Notes: generated by a model from the letters alone, not told the origin. Numbered from the stretch's first letter, positions 37,608 to 46,989 are shown. The stretch: 64,000 bases of DNA from Opitutales bacterium (GCA_016932335.1 JAFGCZ010000012.1:248001-312000); one strand, 5' to 3'. Numbers and translations: made by a program.

Positions 37608-38344
37608 AGCGGTTGTGGCTCCAGATTGCCTTTTACCTTAGCTTTGCGCTTTTTGGCTGCGTGGCTTTTGGGCTGAACATATCCTGCGGATTAATTGCCA
37701 GTTTACCGGGAAAAAAACATTTGGATAAACCAACGCGAAAGCTGATCGAACAGCTTTTTCGGTTTTGGGCTTTTTGGCTCAAGACCACGGGGTTGCTTCG
37801 TTTGCAGGTAAGCGAGAAAGTGCTCCATCTCCGCGATTTGAATGAGGTCATCTTTATCTCGAATCACCCCAATTTGATGGATGTTTGTTTTCTGCTTCCT
37901 TTCCTGCCGACTCCGGTCTGCATTTACAAAGGAAAACTCAGGCGAAACAGATTCCTCAACGGTTCAGCTGCTCTGGCTGGGTATATCAGCAACGATAAGG
38001 GCGTTGGGACTGTCTTTCAGGCCGTAGATGTGCTGCGCGAGGGCCATTCCCTGCTGCTTTTTCCCGAAGGAACCAGAACCGTTACGGAACCGATCAATCC
38101 TTTCAACAGCAGTTTTGCTTTAATCAGCAAGCGATCGGGAAAAAAGATCATCCCTCTGGTTATACATACCGATGCTGTGATTCTCAAAAAAGGGCACTTT
38201 TTCAAACGGGAGGGGTTGCCTATCTCTTTTTTCATTGATGTATTGGATCCGTTGGAGACATGCGCGGATGAGAATGCGGCAGACTATTCCCGTAGGGTTC
38301 GCGGTCTCTACTGCAATGCTTTAACCGGAGGCAACACTCCATGA
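37604..38344 (+). CDS. PlsC-like 1-acylglycerol-3-phosphate acyltransferase
   Basis: 246 aa, one N-terminal membrane segment (AFYLSFALFGCVAFGLNIS), catalytic NHPNLMD (HxxxxD) and substrate motif FPEGTRT. It transfers an acyl group to a glycerolipid-type acceptor at the cytoplasmic face of the membrane. Two acyltransferases in a row suggest the polyene is placed on a two-chain lipid. It overlaps both neighbours by four bases. Confidence 0.88.
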   Translation: MKRLWLQIAFYLSFALFGCVAFGLNISCGLIASLPGKKHLDKPTRKLIEQLFRFWAFWLKTTGLLRLQVSEKVLHLRDLNEVIFISNHPNLMDVCFLLPFLPTPVCIYKGKLRRNRFLNGSAALAGYISNDKGVGTVFQAVDVLREGHSLLLFPEGTRTVTEPINPFNSSFALISKRSGKKIIPLVIHTDAVILKKGHFFKREGLPISFFIDVLDPLETCADENAADYSRRVRGLYCNALTGGNTP

Positions 38345-38673
38345 TTGCATCTTTTTACTCAGTTTTTCGAGAAGATGACGGGAGTCTCACCGCATTATGC
38401 CGTGTCGATCCCTCTTTGGATGTTTTTCGTGGCCACTTTCCCGGAAACCCTATTCTTCCGGGGGTTGTTATGCTTGAATGGCTTCAGCAATTGTTGGAAT
38501 CTCAGGGTATGTTTCCGGTGGTTTGTTCGTGGAAAAAAGTCAAATTTCTGAGTCCGGTTAAACCTGGCACAGTGCTGGCTTTCCGTATCTCGACAACAGG
38601 TTACGCAGAAATCCACAGTGGCGATACCCTTTGCTGTTTTTGTCGACTTGAAAGGAGTGCGAGCCATGACTGA
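38341..38673 (+). CDS. FabZ/FabA-like 3-hydroxyacyl-ACP dehydratase
   Basis: 110 aa hotdog protein with the dehydratase helix motif FRGHFPGNPILPGVVMLEWLQ (His in GHFPG). It would remove water after keto reduction to make the conjugated double bonds. It is one of two hotdog proteins in the cluster. No ketoreductase gene is in the cluster, so reduction must use another FabG. Confidence 0.85.
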   Translation: MIASFYSVFREDDGSLTALCRVDPSLDVFRGHFPGNPILPGVVMLEWLQQLLESQGMFPVVCSWKKVKFLSPVKPGTVLAFRISTTGYAEIHSGDTLCCFCRLERSASHD

Positions 38674-39427
38674 AATCAAACCAATAGTCCTTATTCCCTC
38701 CTACAACACCGGAGATCGACTCCTTGAAACCGTGGAAGAAGTGCTTCACTTCTGGCCCGATGTTATGGTGGTGTTTGATGGAGGAGATGATGGACGTCGT
38801 CTACTGAAACATTTGGGCTGCCAGGTGCGTTTCGTTCTTCTGGAGCAAAATCGAGGGAAAGGGGGAGCAGTCCTCGCCGGCATAGAAGCGCTGCTTCCTG
38901 AAAAGTTTACTCATGTGCTGGTTTTTGATGCCGATGGACAGCACTGTGCCCAAGATATCCCCCGCTTTATGGAGGCTCTCTTAACTGCACCGCACTGTAT
39001 GATCAGTGGGATTCCCGTTTTTGGTCCTGAAGCCCCTGTAGAGCGTGTCAAAGGGCGCGTGGTGGGGAATACCTTTGCCTTGCTCGAAACGGCCTTCAGA
39101 GGCGTCGAGGACGTGCTCTACGGCATGCGGATCTATCCTGCTAAGCCGCTTTTGAAAGTCATGAGGAAACGTTCCCTAGGGATGCGTTATGGATTTGATA
39201 CCGAGGCATCCGTTCGACTGTTTTGGGATGGATTTGGTGTGCGTCACCTGTCGACTCCTGTTACCTATTTTCAGGAAGAGGAGGGGGGCGTTTCTCACTT
39301 CCACTACGTCAAAGACAACGGCGTTTTAATCCTCCTACACATTCGACTGTTGTTGGAGGCTCCTTTGCGCTTATTGTTGCGTGGTTTCAGGTGTAAACAC
39401 GTAATGGAGAGCCTTGAAAATGATTAA
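38666..39427 (+). CDS. Family 2 glycosyltransferase of the aryl-polyene-type cluster
   Basis: 253 aa from ATG 38666. The GT2 pattern is clear: VLIPSYNTGDRLLETVEEVL, VVFDGGDDG, NRGKGGAVLAGIEAL, VLVFDADGQHCAQDI (DxD as DAD). The C-terminal basic/hydrophobic tail suggests membrane contact. It is similar in style to dolichyl-phosphate sugar synthases and likely glycosylates the product or its lipid anchor. Confidence 0.88.
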   Translation: MTEIKPIVLIPSYNTGDRLLETVEEVLHFWPDVMVVFDGGDDGRRLLKHLGCQVRFVLLEQNRGKGGAVLAGIEALLPEKFTHVLVFDADGQHCAQDIPRFMEALLTAPHCMISGIPVFGPEAPVERVKGRVVGNTFALLETAFRGVEDVLYGMRIYPAKPLLKVMRKRSLGMRYGFDTEASVRLFWDGFGVRHLSTPVTYFQEEEGGVSHFHYVKDNGVLILLHIRLLLEAPLRLLLRGFRCKHVMESLEND

Positions 39428-40082
39428 GTGGCTGCCTCTATTATTTCTCTGCCTGTCTTCTCCATTGTATTCAATCGATACAGCGATTTTTGATGATTCA
39501 TTTCGCGTGGAGCTGGTTGAGAAGTCTTCTCCATTGCAGGAGCTCTTGGCTTTGTTTTCAACCCGCCGCTGTGTTGAATCTGGATTTACCGAAGAACGCT
39601 ATTTTGCATTCCGTAAAGAGCCGGTTAGATTAAGGGGAACTTTGTGTTATATTACGGGTGTTGGCTTGAGCCTTCTCTATGAGGAGGGGGATTCAAGACT
39701 GTTGATCTTTAAAGGTACGGAACTGATTCGTTATGCGGCTGCAGATAATGAGCGTTCCGTGTATCCTGTGGATGCCGATCATGCCTATCTGGAAAGTGTC
39801 ATGGCCTTCAATTTGCCGGCGTTGGAAAATGATTTTAATGTATATTTCCAAACCGAGGATGATCAGTGGTTGCTGGGGCTGCAACGCAGAGAGAAAGTAG
39901 TGAGGGGAGCGAAAGGAAAAAATATCGCTGTTACGTCCATCGTTTTGCAGGGTAAGGGATCTCTGTTGCACACCATTGCTATCCGCAATGCCAACGGTTT
40001 CGAGCGGGTTATTCGAATGGAAGGTGTTTCTGTGATGGATTCCGTTTCAAATACCCTTAAACAAAGGTATTTCCCTGAATGA
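39420..40082 (+). CDS. LolA-like periplasmic carrier protein
   Basis: 220 aa with a signal peptide (MIKWLPLLFLCLSSPLYS). The body has the size and pattern of the LolA-related proteins of aryl polyene clusters: GFTEERYFAFRKEPVRLRGTLCY and later repeated beta strands. It should carry the lipid product across the periplasm, next to the MMPL-type exporter encoded after it. Confidence 0.75.
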   Translation: MIKWLPLLFLCLSSPLYSIDTAIFDDSFRVELVEKSSPLQELLALFSTRRCVESGFTEERYFAFRKEPVRLRGTLCYITGVGLSLLYEEGDSRLLIFKGTELIRYAAADNERSVYPVDADHAYLESVMAFNLPALENDFNVYFQTEDDQWLLGLQRREKVVRGAKGKNIAVTSIVLQGKGSLLHTIAIRNANGFERVIRMEGVSVMDSVSNTLKQRYFPE

Positions 40083-42307
40083 AGTGTAATCGTCTACAGA
40101 TACTTGCAATCACGTTGCTGGTGACGGCTCTGTTGGCCGCTATCCTGGTAAGAGTAGGCCAAGGGCACATTACGGACGATATGCTGGCGCTGATTGATTG
40201 GTCGGATGCATCGGAAGATGCCACGCTTGCCCGAAGTATGCTTCTTTCAGGTGAGGCAGCACAAATGTTTTTTGTTTTCAGTGGAGACGCTGCGGATACG
40301 TTTGCCGATTCGTTTGTCAGCGATCTTAACTCTTCCGGTCATTTCCTCTCCGTGCTGCGCTTGGATGACTATGATTGGGTGGCTCCTGTGGGGACTTATT
40401 ATGCAGACCACTATTTGCCTCTGGGGGCACCTCTGTGGTTCGCGAGTGCCTGCGAACGTTATCAATTTAAGAATGGATGCCCTGCGATTACGGATGCGGC
40501 TTTTCTTGACTGGTTGTCTGATGACGCTATCCGGCAACTCGATGAATTTCTGCAAAGCGATCAGGCCGAGTTTTTTAATGATTGGATTCCACGAGATCCG
40601 TTGCTCTTTTTTCCAAAAGCAACGGAGAGTTTTCTTAACGGGGCAAATCAATCCGATCGTGGTCACTCAAGTATTCTGGTTTGGGCTAGGTTGAAGAATG
40701 CACCGCTTTCCAGAGAAGGGCAGGACCCGGTGATGACCCTGATTGATGCTTTATCTGAGCAGTTGCCGGAATCTGTGGAGTTTCATTATACCGGAGTAAA
40801 CCGTTTTTCCATGGCTAATAGAGTCGCCATTCAAAAAGAAGTTCAGTGGGTGAACATCGCCATGTTCGTTCTATTAGGAGGCGTTTTATGGTTTTCATTT
40901 GGCAATGTTCGTTCGGCATTTTTTCTCCTTTTGCCGTTACCAGTTCCCTTGCTTCTGGCCGCGCTGCTGACCTTCCTTTGTTTTGGTAATGTACATGTGA
41001 TTTCTCTGGTTATCGGAGGTATTATCCTTGGTGTTGCTCTGGATTATGGATTTCATGTGAGTGCGCACCGGTTCGATCTGTCCGGCTCTGCGCTCAGATC
41101 GCTTTGGGGGGGCTGTCTCACCAGTATGCTGGCATTCCTTTGTCTGGTGTTTTCGCCGTTGCGCAGCATTGCTCAGATTGGTGTATTTATTGGTTCAGGG
41201 CTTCTCTTGGCTTTGATTTCGTTTCTGCTCTACCACCGTATCGGTTGGTTTACGCATATCTCGGATTTGCGCCGAATTGATCTGTGGAAACCCGCAGGGA
41301 AGTGGTTCCGGTGCGCGCTGGGCTGCTTCTTAGTCTTTGCCTTGTTGGGGCTGATGCGCATTCATTTCGACGACGATGTTCGCTTGCTGCAAATGCCAAC
41401 AAAGGCCTTGTATGAGGAGGATGCTCTTGTTCGTTCGGCTTTTTCGCAAAGCGGAAGGATTGCTTTGCTGACATATGGAAGGGACGTTGATGAAGTTGTT
41501 TCCAGAGCCTCTCAGTTAAGCGCTTATTCCGGTGCGTTTAACCTCCTGACATTTACCGGAACTCCTGCTCAAAGAGACGTTTTTACTGCCTGGAACGCGG
41601 AATATGGCCAGCAATTCAGTCGCGCCTTTCGCGATAAACTCATGCTCTCCGAATATGATGCGGACGCGTTTGCTCCATTTTTTGACAAATGGGATCAGTT
41701 TCCCGAGGAAGATGTTCCTGCTCTCATTGAAGGATTGAGTCGAAGTCTGCAGGGACCTTTATCCAACTTGGCGCATTTTTCAGACGATGGAAACTGGATA
41801 CTGACTTCTGTTTCATCTCTACGGGAGGGCGTGGCCCTGCCTGAGGGAACGATTCCCCTGGACCAGCTTGGTCACTTGAATCAATCTTTTGAGCATTACC
41901 GAATCGAATTGATGTCAACAGCCTTTAAGGGACTGTTGCTCGCGGCATTGGTTACGGTTCTTATTGGAGGATTGCGTAAGGGTTTAAAAGCCTATCTTTC
42001 TGCTTTTATTTGTACCGCTGCTGGCGTTGGAGTATGTTCCTGGCTGGGCATTCCTTTTAATCTTTTCCATGTGGCTGCGGCATTATTGTCAGTTTGTCTC
42101 TGTCTGGACTATGCCTTGTTTACGGTTCATTTAGGCAAGTGTTGTCTGCCTGTTTCAGTTCAAATTTCAGGAGCTACAACACTCACCGCTTTTGCGGTAC
42201 TGGCTTTCAGCAGTATTCCTGCAGTGCATTCCATTGGGTTTTCGGTCTGCCTATGTGTTGGGATTGCCCTTGTTTTTTGTCACTGTTTTTTGGTCACCAA
42301 TGAATGA
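40079..42307 (+). CDS. MMPL/RND-type exporter of the aryl-polyene-type cluster
   Basis: 742 aa. The architecture is a first membrane helix, a large periplasmic loop, a block of five helices (WVNIAMFVLLGGVLWFSF to LISFLLYHRIGWF), a second periplasmic loop and a second helix block. This is the MMPL two-half design. Conserved GVALDYGFH (first half) and CLCLDYALFTV (second half) hold the proton-relay acidic residues. It likely exports the lipid product to the outer membrane with the LolA-like protein. Confidence 0.9.
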   Translation: MKCNRLQILAITLLVTALLAAILVRVGQGHITDDMLALIDWSDASEDATLARSMLLSGEAAQMFFVFSGDAADTFADSFVSDLNSSGHFLSVLRLDDYDWVAPVGTYYADHYLPLGAPLWFASACERYQFKNGCPAITDAAFLDWLSDDAIRQLDEFLQSDQAEFFNDWIPRDPLLFFPKATESFLNGANQSDRGHSSILVWARLKNAPLSREGQDPVMTLIDALSEQLPESVEFHYTGVNRFSMANRVAIQKEVQWVNIAMFVLLGGVLWFSFGNVRSAFFLLLPLPVPLLLAALLTFLCFGNVHVISLVIGGIILGVALDYGFHVSAHRFDLSGSALRSLWGGCLTSMLAFLCLVFSPLRSIAQIGVFIGSGLLLALISFLLYHRIGWFTHISDLRRIDLWKPAGKWFRCALGCFLVFALLGLMRIHFDDDVRLLQMPTKALYEEDALVRSAFSQSGRIALLTYGRDVDEVVSRASQLSAYSGAFNLLTFTGTPAQRDVFTAWNAEYGQQFSRAFRDKLMLSEYDADAFAPFFDKWDQFPEEDVPALIEGLSRSLQGPLSNLAHFSDDGNWILTSVSSLREGVALPEGTIPLDQLGHLNQSFEHYRIELMSTAFKGLLLAALVTVLIGGLRKGLKAYLSAFICTAAGVGVCSWLGIPFNLFHVAAALLSVCLCLDYALFTVHLGKCCLPVSVQISGATTLTAFAVLAFSSIPAVHSIGFSVCLCVGIALVFCHCFLVTNE

Positions 42308-42707
42308 ATTACTTTCCAGACTCCCACACAAACCACCGGCGTTGCTTCTTAGCCATGTGTATGAAGTTTCGGAGCAGAGTGCTGTGTGTGGCTATACTGT
42401 TTCAGATAACACGCTTACCGTGTTACAGGGGTTGTCTTCTGCATATGCGCTGGAAATGCTTGCGCAGGCGGCTGCGTTGGTTTTGACACAATCCGGGGCA
42501 CAACCTCTGTCGGGAATGTTGGCTCAATGCCGTTCATTGGTTTGCCGCCAACCGTTTTTTTCTTTTGGCACGGAACTGATTATTTATGCCAAACTGGAAG
42601 GACTTTCTGCTGGTGTATTGGCTCTCTGTAGCGGAAGAGTCGAAGAAAGTGGCAGTGGATTGCTTTTAGCTGAGGCAACGTTTAGTATTTACCTTAATAA
42701 TCAATAG
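42300..42707 (+). CDS. Second hotdog-fold dehydratase-like protein
   Basis: 135 aa from ATG 42300, overlapping the exporter gene by eight bases. It matches the FabZ-like small proteins of aryl polyene clusters: LPHKPPALLLSHVYEVSEQSAVCGYTV, then the helix LSSAYALEMLAQAAALVL. The usual HxxxG His is not present in the helix-adjacent loop (VLQGLSSAYALE), so it may be a partner of the other hotdog protein rather than active itself. Confidence 0.75.
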   Translation: MNELLSRLPHKPPALLLSHVYEVSEQSAVCGYTVSDNTLTVLQGLSSAYALEMLAQAAALVLTQSGAQPLSGMLAQCRSLVCRQPFFSFGTELIIYAKLEGLSAGVLALCSGRVEESGSGLLLAEATFSIYLNNQ

Positions 42708-42709
42708 TG

Positions 42710-44047
42710 ATGGAGACTGGATTACATTGGGAGTTATTCCGCAGAGTCGTGGAAACCCGTATGAGCGATATCGCGTTGGTAGAACTGTCATCAAATGTTT
42801 CTTTCAGTTTTAAGGCCTTGTATTCTGCGGCGATTGCTCGTGCCAACCTTTGGATTGAGTTGGGGGTTCAGCGCAAAGATAAAATGCTTTTTCGTATCCC
42901 CAACTCCGGGGAGTGGCTTGTTACATACCTGGCCCTTCAAAAACTGAGGGCGGTTGCTGTTCCTGTGGATGTAGATACCCCGGATCCGGCTTTGGAATCA
43001 TTGGCTGAGAATGTGCAGGCCCATTGGATATGGGATGGTTTTCAGCTCCGAAAGACCGGTGCCGGGATTCCTTACGAAACGGATGACGTTTGCCTGATTA
43101 AGGTAACTTCAGGCAGCTCTGGTATCCCTCAGGTAATGCCTTTTCTTGATGTGGAAATGTTGGCAGACGGTCAGCAGATTTGCCGAACAATGGGTATTAT
43201 CCCCAGTGATATCAACTATGCACTGATTCCTATTGGACATTCTTACGGCTTGGGTAATTTGTTGATGCCATTACTGATTCAGGGCACATCTCTGGTCTGT
43301 GCTTCTGCGGTCTTACCTCATGTCATTGCCGGAGATATTTTGCGATCCCGGGCTACCGTGTTCCCTTCGGTTCCAGTTGTCTTTAAGGCCTTGATTCAAG
43401 CCGCGGTGGAACCAGCCTCTTTGAGTTCTCTGCGCCTGTTGATTTCGGCGGGCGCTCCGTTGAAGCAAGAGCTTTATTTGGCTTTTGCCGAGACCTATAA
43501 CCGGCCGATTCACAACTTCTACGGGTCCAGCGAAACAGGCGGCATAGCCTATGATGTAGATGGATCTGCTACTGCAGAAGGGCAGGGGGTGGGGACCCTT
43601 ATGGATGGGGTGATTGCCTTTGTGGATTCGGATAGGCATTTAGTTGTCCGCAGCAAAGCAGTGTTCTCCGTTGGAAACATAACACCTAATGAATGGACAT
43701 TGGGAGATCTGGCTTCTCTTTCCGCGAATGGAATGGTTTCCCTGTTGGGGAGGTCTTCAGATGTAGTAAAACTGGACGGAAGAAGAATCAGCCTGAGCGA
43801 AGTCGCCTGTGCCATGGAGCAAATAGAGGGGGTTGCTGAGGTTTGGGTGACTTTGCTGCAACATAAACGAGATTTTCTGGGCGCTGTAGCCGCTACAGCG
43901 TTGTCGCCGCAGGAAATCTCCAGAGCTCTGCAGTCACTTCTTCCTAAATGGAAAATCCCCCGTCGGATTTGTTGCGTGCCTGCCCTGCCCAAAACCGAAC
44001 GGGGGAAAAATCAAAAGGAAAAACTGTTACAAATATTGGAACGCTGA
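42710..44047 (+). CDS. AMP-dependent acyl/aryl ligase of the aryl-polyene-type cluster
   Basis: 446 aa ANL-family enzyme. Motifs: VTSGSSGIPQVMP (A3, with Gln where Lys is common), FYGSSETGGIAYD (A5), LGDLASL, LGRSSDVVKLDGRRISLSEVA (A8) and LPKTERGKNQKEKL with the A10 lysine. It probably activates the aromatic starter acid and loads it on the ACP. The chorismatase encoded nearby would supply hydroxybenzoate. It is short compared with full acyl-CoA synthetases. GTG at 42707 is an alternative start. Confidence 0.85.
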   Translation: METGLHWELFRRVVETRMSDIALVELSSNVSFSFKALYSAAIARANLWIELGVQRKDKMLFRIPNSGEWLVTYLALQKLRAVAVPVDVDTPDPALESLAENVQAHWIWDGFQLRKTGAGIPYETDDVCLIKVTSGSSGIPQVMPFLDVEMLADGQQICRTMGIIPSDINYALIPIGHSYGLGNLLMPLLIQGTSLVCASAVLPHVIAGDILRSRATVFPSVPVVFKALIQAAVEPASLSSLRLLISAGAPLKQELYLAFAETYNRPIHNFYGSSETGGIAYDVDGSATAEGQGVGTLMDGVIAFVDSDRHLVVRSKAVFSVGNITPNEWTLGDLASLSANGMVSLLGRSSDVVKLDGRRISLSEVACAMEQIEGVAEVWVTLLQHKRDFLGAVAATALSPQEISRALQSLLPKWKIPRRICCVPALPKTERGKNQKEKLLQILER

Positions 44048-44050
44048 GTA

Positions 44051-44440
44051 TCAGTTAACGTAGAGGAATTTTTGGATATCCTTTTCCAGATAACGGATCC
44101 AGCGAATGGGAACGTCCGGCATTCCATCTTTGGTTGAATCGGAGACGATGACAATTTGATTGTCTTCAAGCGTAAATGTCAGTTTTGCGTTATATTCGCG
44201 GTGAGCCAGCGTTGCTACGATTTTGGCGTCTGTCTTTTCCTCTACGGTCCACCCACGGTTGATTAATGCCTGGGTTACCGCACGAAATGCACCGTTGGCG
44301 GGCATTTCTTCCGGAATGGAAATATAGAAGGTGTCTTCTCCGCTGACAGCCATCTCTTTTCCTTGTTTGCTGGAACCTGTTTCACACCCGGTAAGTATGA
44401 ATGTGAACATTAATAATGCGAGCAGTAGTGTTTTCTTCAT
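44051..44440 (-). CDS. Small lipoprotein, unknown function
   Basis: 129 aa with a lipoprotein signal (MKKTLLLALLMFTFILTGC, lipobox LTGC). The mature part is a small alpha/beta domain (MPANGAFRAVTQALINRGWTVEEKTDAKIVATL, YNAKLTFTLEDNQIVIVSD). It lies on the opposite strand between the AMP-ligase and chorismatase genes, three bases from the ligase stop, so it splits the cluster. Outer-membrane placement is likely. Function unknown. Confidence 0.85.
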   Translation of the reverse strand: MKKTLLLALLMFTFILTGCETGSSKQGKEMAVSGEDTFYISIPEEMPANGAFRAVTQALINRGWTVEEKTDAKIVATLAHREYNAKLTFTLEDNQIVIVSDSTKDGMPDVPIRWIRYLEKDIQKFLYVN

Positions 44441-44582
44441 AAACTGTTAAAATGTCGTTCAAACGAGGATTAATATTCAATATTTCAAAAAAAGCCCAAA
44501 GTAAAGCATATGCGGGAATAGTTTTTCGTGGAAAAATGGAGCGTTCTCTGTCTCAATGCCTTGAATTCTTTCTGTGCTTCGA

Positions 44583-45461
44583 ATGAACTATTTTAGTCTT
44601 ATATTTAAAGAGAATACACTATCTTTCCCCTTTGTGCTTCCCCTGCCAGTTTTGGATACTCACCAATCTGCCCATTGGGGCCTGTCGATTGATTCATCTG
44701 TCTCGTCTGAATCTCATGGTGTGTTCTTTCTTTCGGAGGAATTCAGATTACACTACTATACGGTTCCTGTTTCTGAAGATATCTCTGCGGATACGCATCG
44801 TATCTATAATGCAATTTTTGCTGAGGCAGATTCCTGGTTTTTGGCTCGCATGTGGAATTTTATTCCAGAGATCAACGCCATCCAGAATGGAATGGAGCAC
44901 TATCGTTCGTTTTGCGAAGGGCGTTCTCTTGCTTTTTATGATTGCTTTGGGTGCTCAGCGGAGGCTCGAATGCCTGCGGCTACAGGCGTTGGCGGGAAAA
45001 ATGAATCCTTTGTCGTTGCTGTTCTCTATTCTAAATCCCCGGTAAAGCATCTGGAAAATCCCCGGCAGGTTCCGGCGTATTGTTACCCGGTTGACTATGG
45101 TCCCCGAAGCCCCAGTTTCGCTAGGGCTACTCTCTGTTCGTCGCTTGCCTTCATTTCCGGTACCTCGGCGATTCGCGGTCATCAATCACTGGGGGGAGGG
45201 AATGTTTCCGAACAGTTACAGATCACCTTGGATAATTTGCAGGTGATGCAAAACCAGCTGCTGCGAGCTGGGATGACTGAGTCCTTTAAGCGTTACATCG
45301 TTGTCTATTTGCGGAATTCGGGTGACCTTAAGTGTATTGGAAACATGCTTAAACAGGGGTTTTTCAGTCTAGAGGATGGATGGTGTATCCTCCAGGCCGA
45401 CATCTGCCGGGCGGAATTGGATGTGGAAATAGAGATAACTTATTTATTGGAAAAAAGCTGA
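44583..45461 (+). CDS. Chorismatase, FkbO/Hyg5/XanB2 family
   Basis: 292 aa. Family signatures are clear: ARMWNFIPEINA, HYRSFCEGRSLAFYD, MPAATGVGG, LENPRQVPAYCYPVDYGPR, SPSFARATL and FISGTSAIRGHQS. These enzymes hydrolyse chorismate; the XanB2 type makes 3- and 4-hydroxybenzoate for the xanthomonadin aryl polyene, the Hyg5 type 3-hydroxybenzoate, FkbO a dihydroxycyclohexadiene carboxylate. Next to an aryl-polyene-type cluster, a hydroxybenzoate starter is the natural reading. The subtype cannot be settled by eye. Start ATG 44583; GTG 44574 is possible. Confidence 0.85.
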   Translation: MNYFSLIFKENTLSFPFVLPLPVLDTHQSAHWGLSIDSSVSSESHGVFFLSEEFRLHYYTVPVSEDISADTHRIYNAIFAEADSWFLARMWNFIPEINAIQNGMEHYRSFCEGRSLAFYDCFGCSAEARMPAATGVGGKNESFVVAVLYSKSPVKHLENPRQVPAYCYPVDYGPRSPSFARATLCSSLAFISGTSAIRGHQSLGGGNVSEQLQITLDNLQVMQNQLLRAGMTESFKRYIVVYLRNSGDLKCIGNMLKQGFFSLEDGWCILQADICRAELDVEIEITYLLEKS

Positions 45462-45463
45462 TT

Positions 45464-46855
45464 ATGGCATCCCGCGTCCTCTTGATTTCCGTAAACAACT
45501 ACCGAAACCCTTACGCAGTGTTTCCTCTGGGGGTGATGCATGTTTATGATGCACTTGTTTGCCGCGGATTTTCTGTTCAACTGTATGATGCTCTGGTTCA
45601 TACTGAACCAGTGGAAGAGGTTATCCGCAGGTTTGATCCTGATTACGTGGGAATTTCTCTACGTAATATCGACGACGTTTTAATTGATGTCCGGGAGACT
45701 TTTTATCCTGCATTACTGGAGATGACCCAGCGCGTTAAAAACGCAAAGGATGTTCCTGTTTTTCTGGGCGGGAGTGGCTATTCTCTTTTCCCCGAGCAGC
45801 TGTTGCGCATGAGTGTGGCCGATTATGGCATTCAGGGAGAAGGAGAATTCGCCGCGGCAGAGCTGCTGCAGGCGTTGGAGCGTGGTGCTCCCATTCCTTC
45901 GCATCCCGGTATTCTGGAACGTAATCCATCCAATGCTGAACATGGGCCATTGAAACAGTGTTGGGTGTACGACTCATCGTTAACTCATTTTCCCGAGGAT
46001 GTTGCGTCCTATTATCTTCAGAAGAGTACTATGCTCAATGTTCAGACACAGAGGGGATGCCCCTTGTATTGTACCTACTGCACTTATCCCAGAATTGAGG
46101 GGAAGTGCCTTCGGCCGAGAAATGTTGAGGCCATTGTTGATCAATTGAAACGCTACCAGTCTCTGGGGTGCCGCTATTTTTTTATTGTGGATTCGGTTTT
46201 TAACCTGAGTCCTAATCATGTTGAAGAGGTTTGCCGGGCAATGCTCCAGGGAGGTATTCGCATGCAGTGGGGCTGTTTTCTTAGGCCTCGCGGGTTAACT
46301 GATTCGGTGGTTGCCTTGATGAAAGAGGCTGGCTTGAGCCATGCGGAATTCGGCGATGATAGTTTTTCCAACCGTGTTTTGAAGGCCTATGGTAAGGGCT
46401 TTACCTTTGATCATATTCAAGAATCCAGTGAGTTACTGGATCGATATAAAATCAATCAATCCCATTTTTTGATTTTCGGAGGGCCTGACGAAACCGAGGA
46501 AACCGTTGAGGAATCTCTGAAGAACTCCATTCGATTGGGGGGCAAGATCATGTTTGCCGGTGTCGGAATGCGTATCTATCCCGGGACGCCTTTGTTTTCC
46601 ATGGCTCTGGAAAGGGAAGTGATTACCCCGGACACGGATCTCCTCAATCCGGTATATTACATCGAAAAAGACTTATCCTACGAGTGGTTGAATCAACGTT
46701 TGCTTCGTCACCGAGAAACTAATTCCAACTGGATTTATGGCCCGCTGCCCGGTGACTATGAACGGGTTGAAGCAGTATTGCGTAAAAAGGGGGTTGTGGG
46801 ACCTTTATGGCATTACATGGAAGTGATGTACCGTATAGGAAAGCTGCCACGTTGA
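45464..46855 (+). CDS. B12-binding radical SAM protein
   Basis: 463 aa. The N-terminal ~150 residues form a cobalamin-binding Rossmann domain (LLISVNNYRNPYAVFPLGVMHVYDAL, VGISLRNIDD, VFLGGSGYSLFPEQLLR). The radical SAM core has RGCPLYCTYCTYP (CxxxCxxC). The C-terminus follows the pattern of class B-like enzymes that methylate or rearrange carbon skeletons. It follows the chorismatase by two bases, so it likely tailors the aryl lipid; the reaction is unknown. Confidence 0.87.
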   Translation: MASRVLLISVNNYRNPYAVFPLGVMHVYDALVCRGFSVQLYDALVHTEPVEEVIRRFDPDYVGISLRNIDDVLIDVRETFYPALLEMTQRVKNAKDVPVFLGGSGYSLFPEQLLRMSVADYGIQGEGEFAAAELLQALERGAPIPSHPGILERNPSNAEHGPLKQCWVYDSSLTHFPEDVASYYLQKSTMLNVQTQRGCPLYCTYCTYPRIEGKCLRPRNVEAIVDQLKRYQSLGCRYFFIVDSVFNLSPNHVEEVCRAMLQGGIRMQWGCFLRPRGLTDSVVALMKEAGLSHAEFGDDSFSNRVLKAYGKGFTFDHIQESSELLDRYKINQSHFLIFGGPDETEETVEESLKNSIRLGGKIMFAGVGMRIYPGTPLFSMALEREVITPDTDLLNPVYYIEKDLSYEWLNQRLLRHRETNSNWIYGPLPGDYERVEAVLRKKGVVGPLWHYMEVMYRIGKLPR

Positions 46856-46989
46856 TGAATTTCTATTGTTAGAACTCTACGTAGTTTGATTTGCTATCCC
46901 CGTTCTTTATTACTTTGAGCATTCTCGTGATGGTTGGATGTTTACCCTGCGTCCTTGCTCATACATTTGTTACCCTTTAAAATGTGAAT

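Noticed and set aside
34983-44047. Flexirubin-type cluster with aromatic amino acid ammonia-lyase
   Set aside because: No ammonia-lyase gene (Ala-Ser-Gly MIO motif) is present; the chorismatase gives a better starter route.
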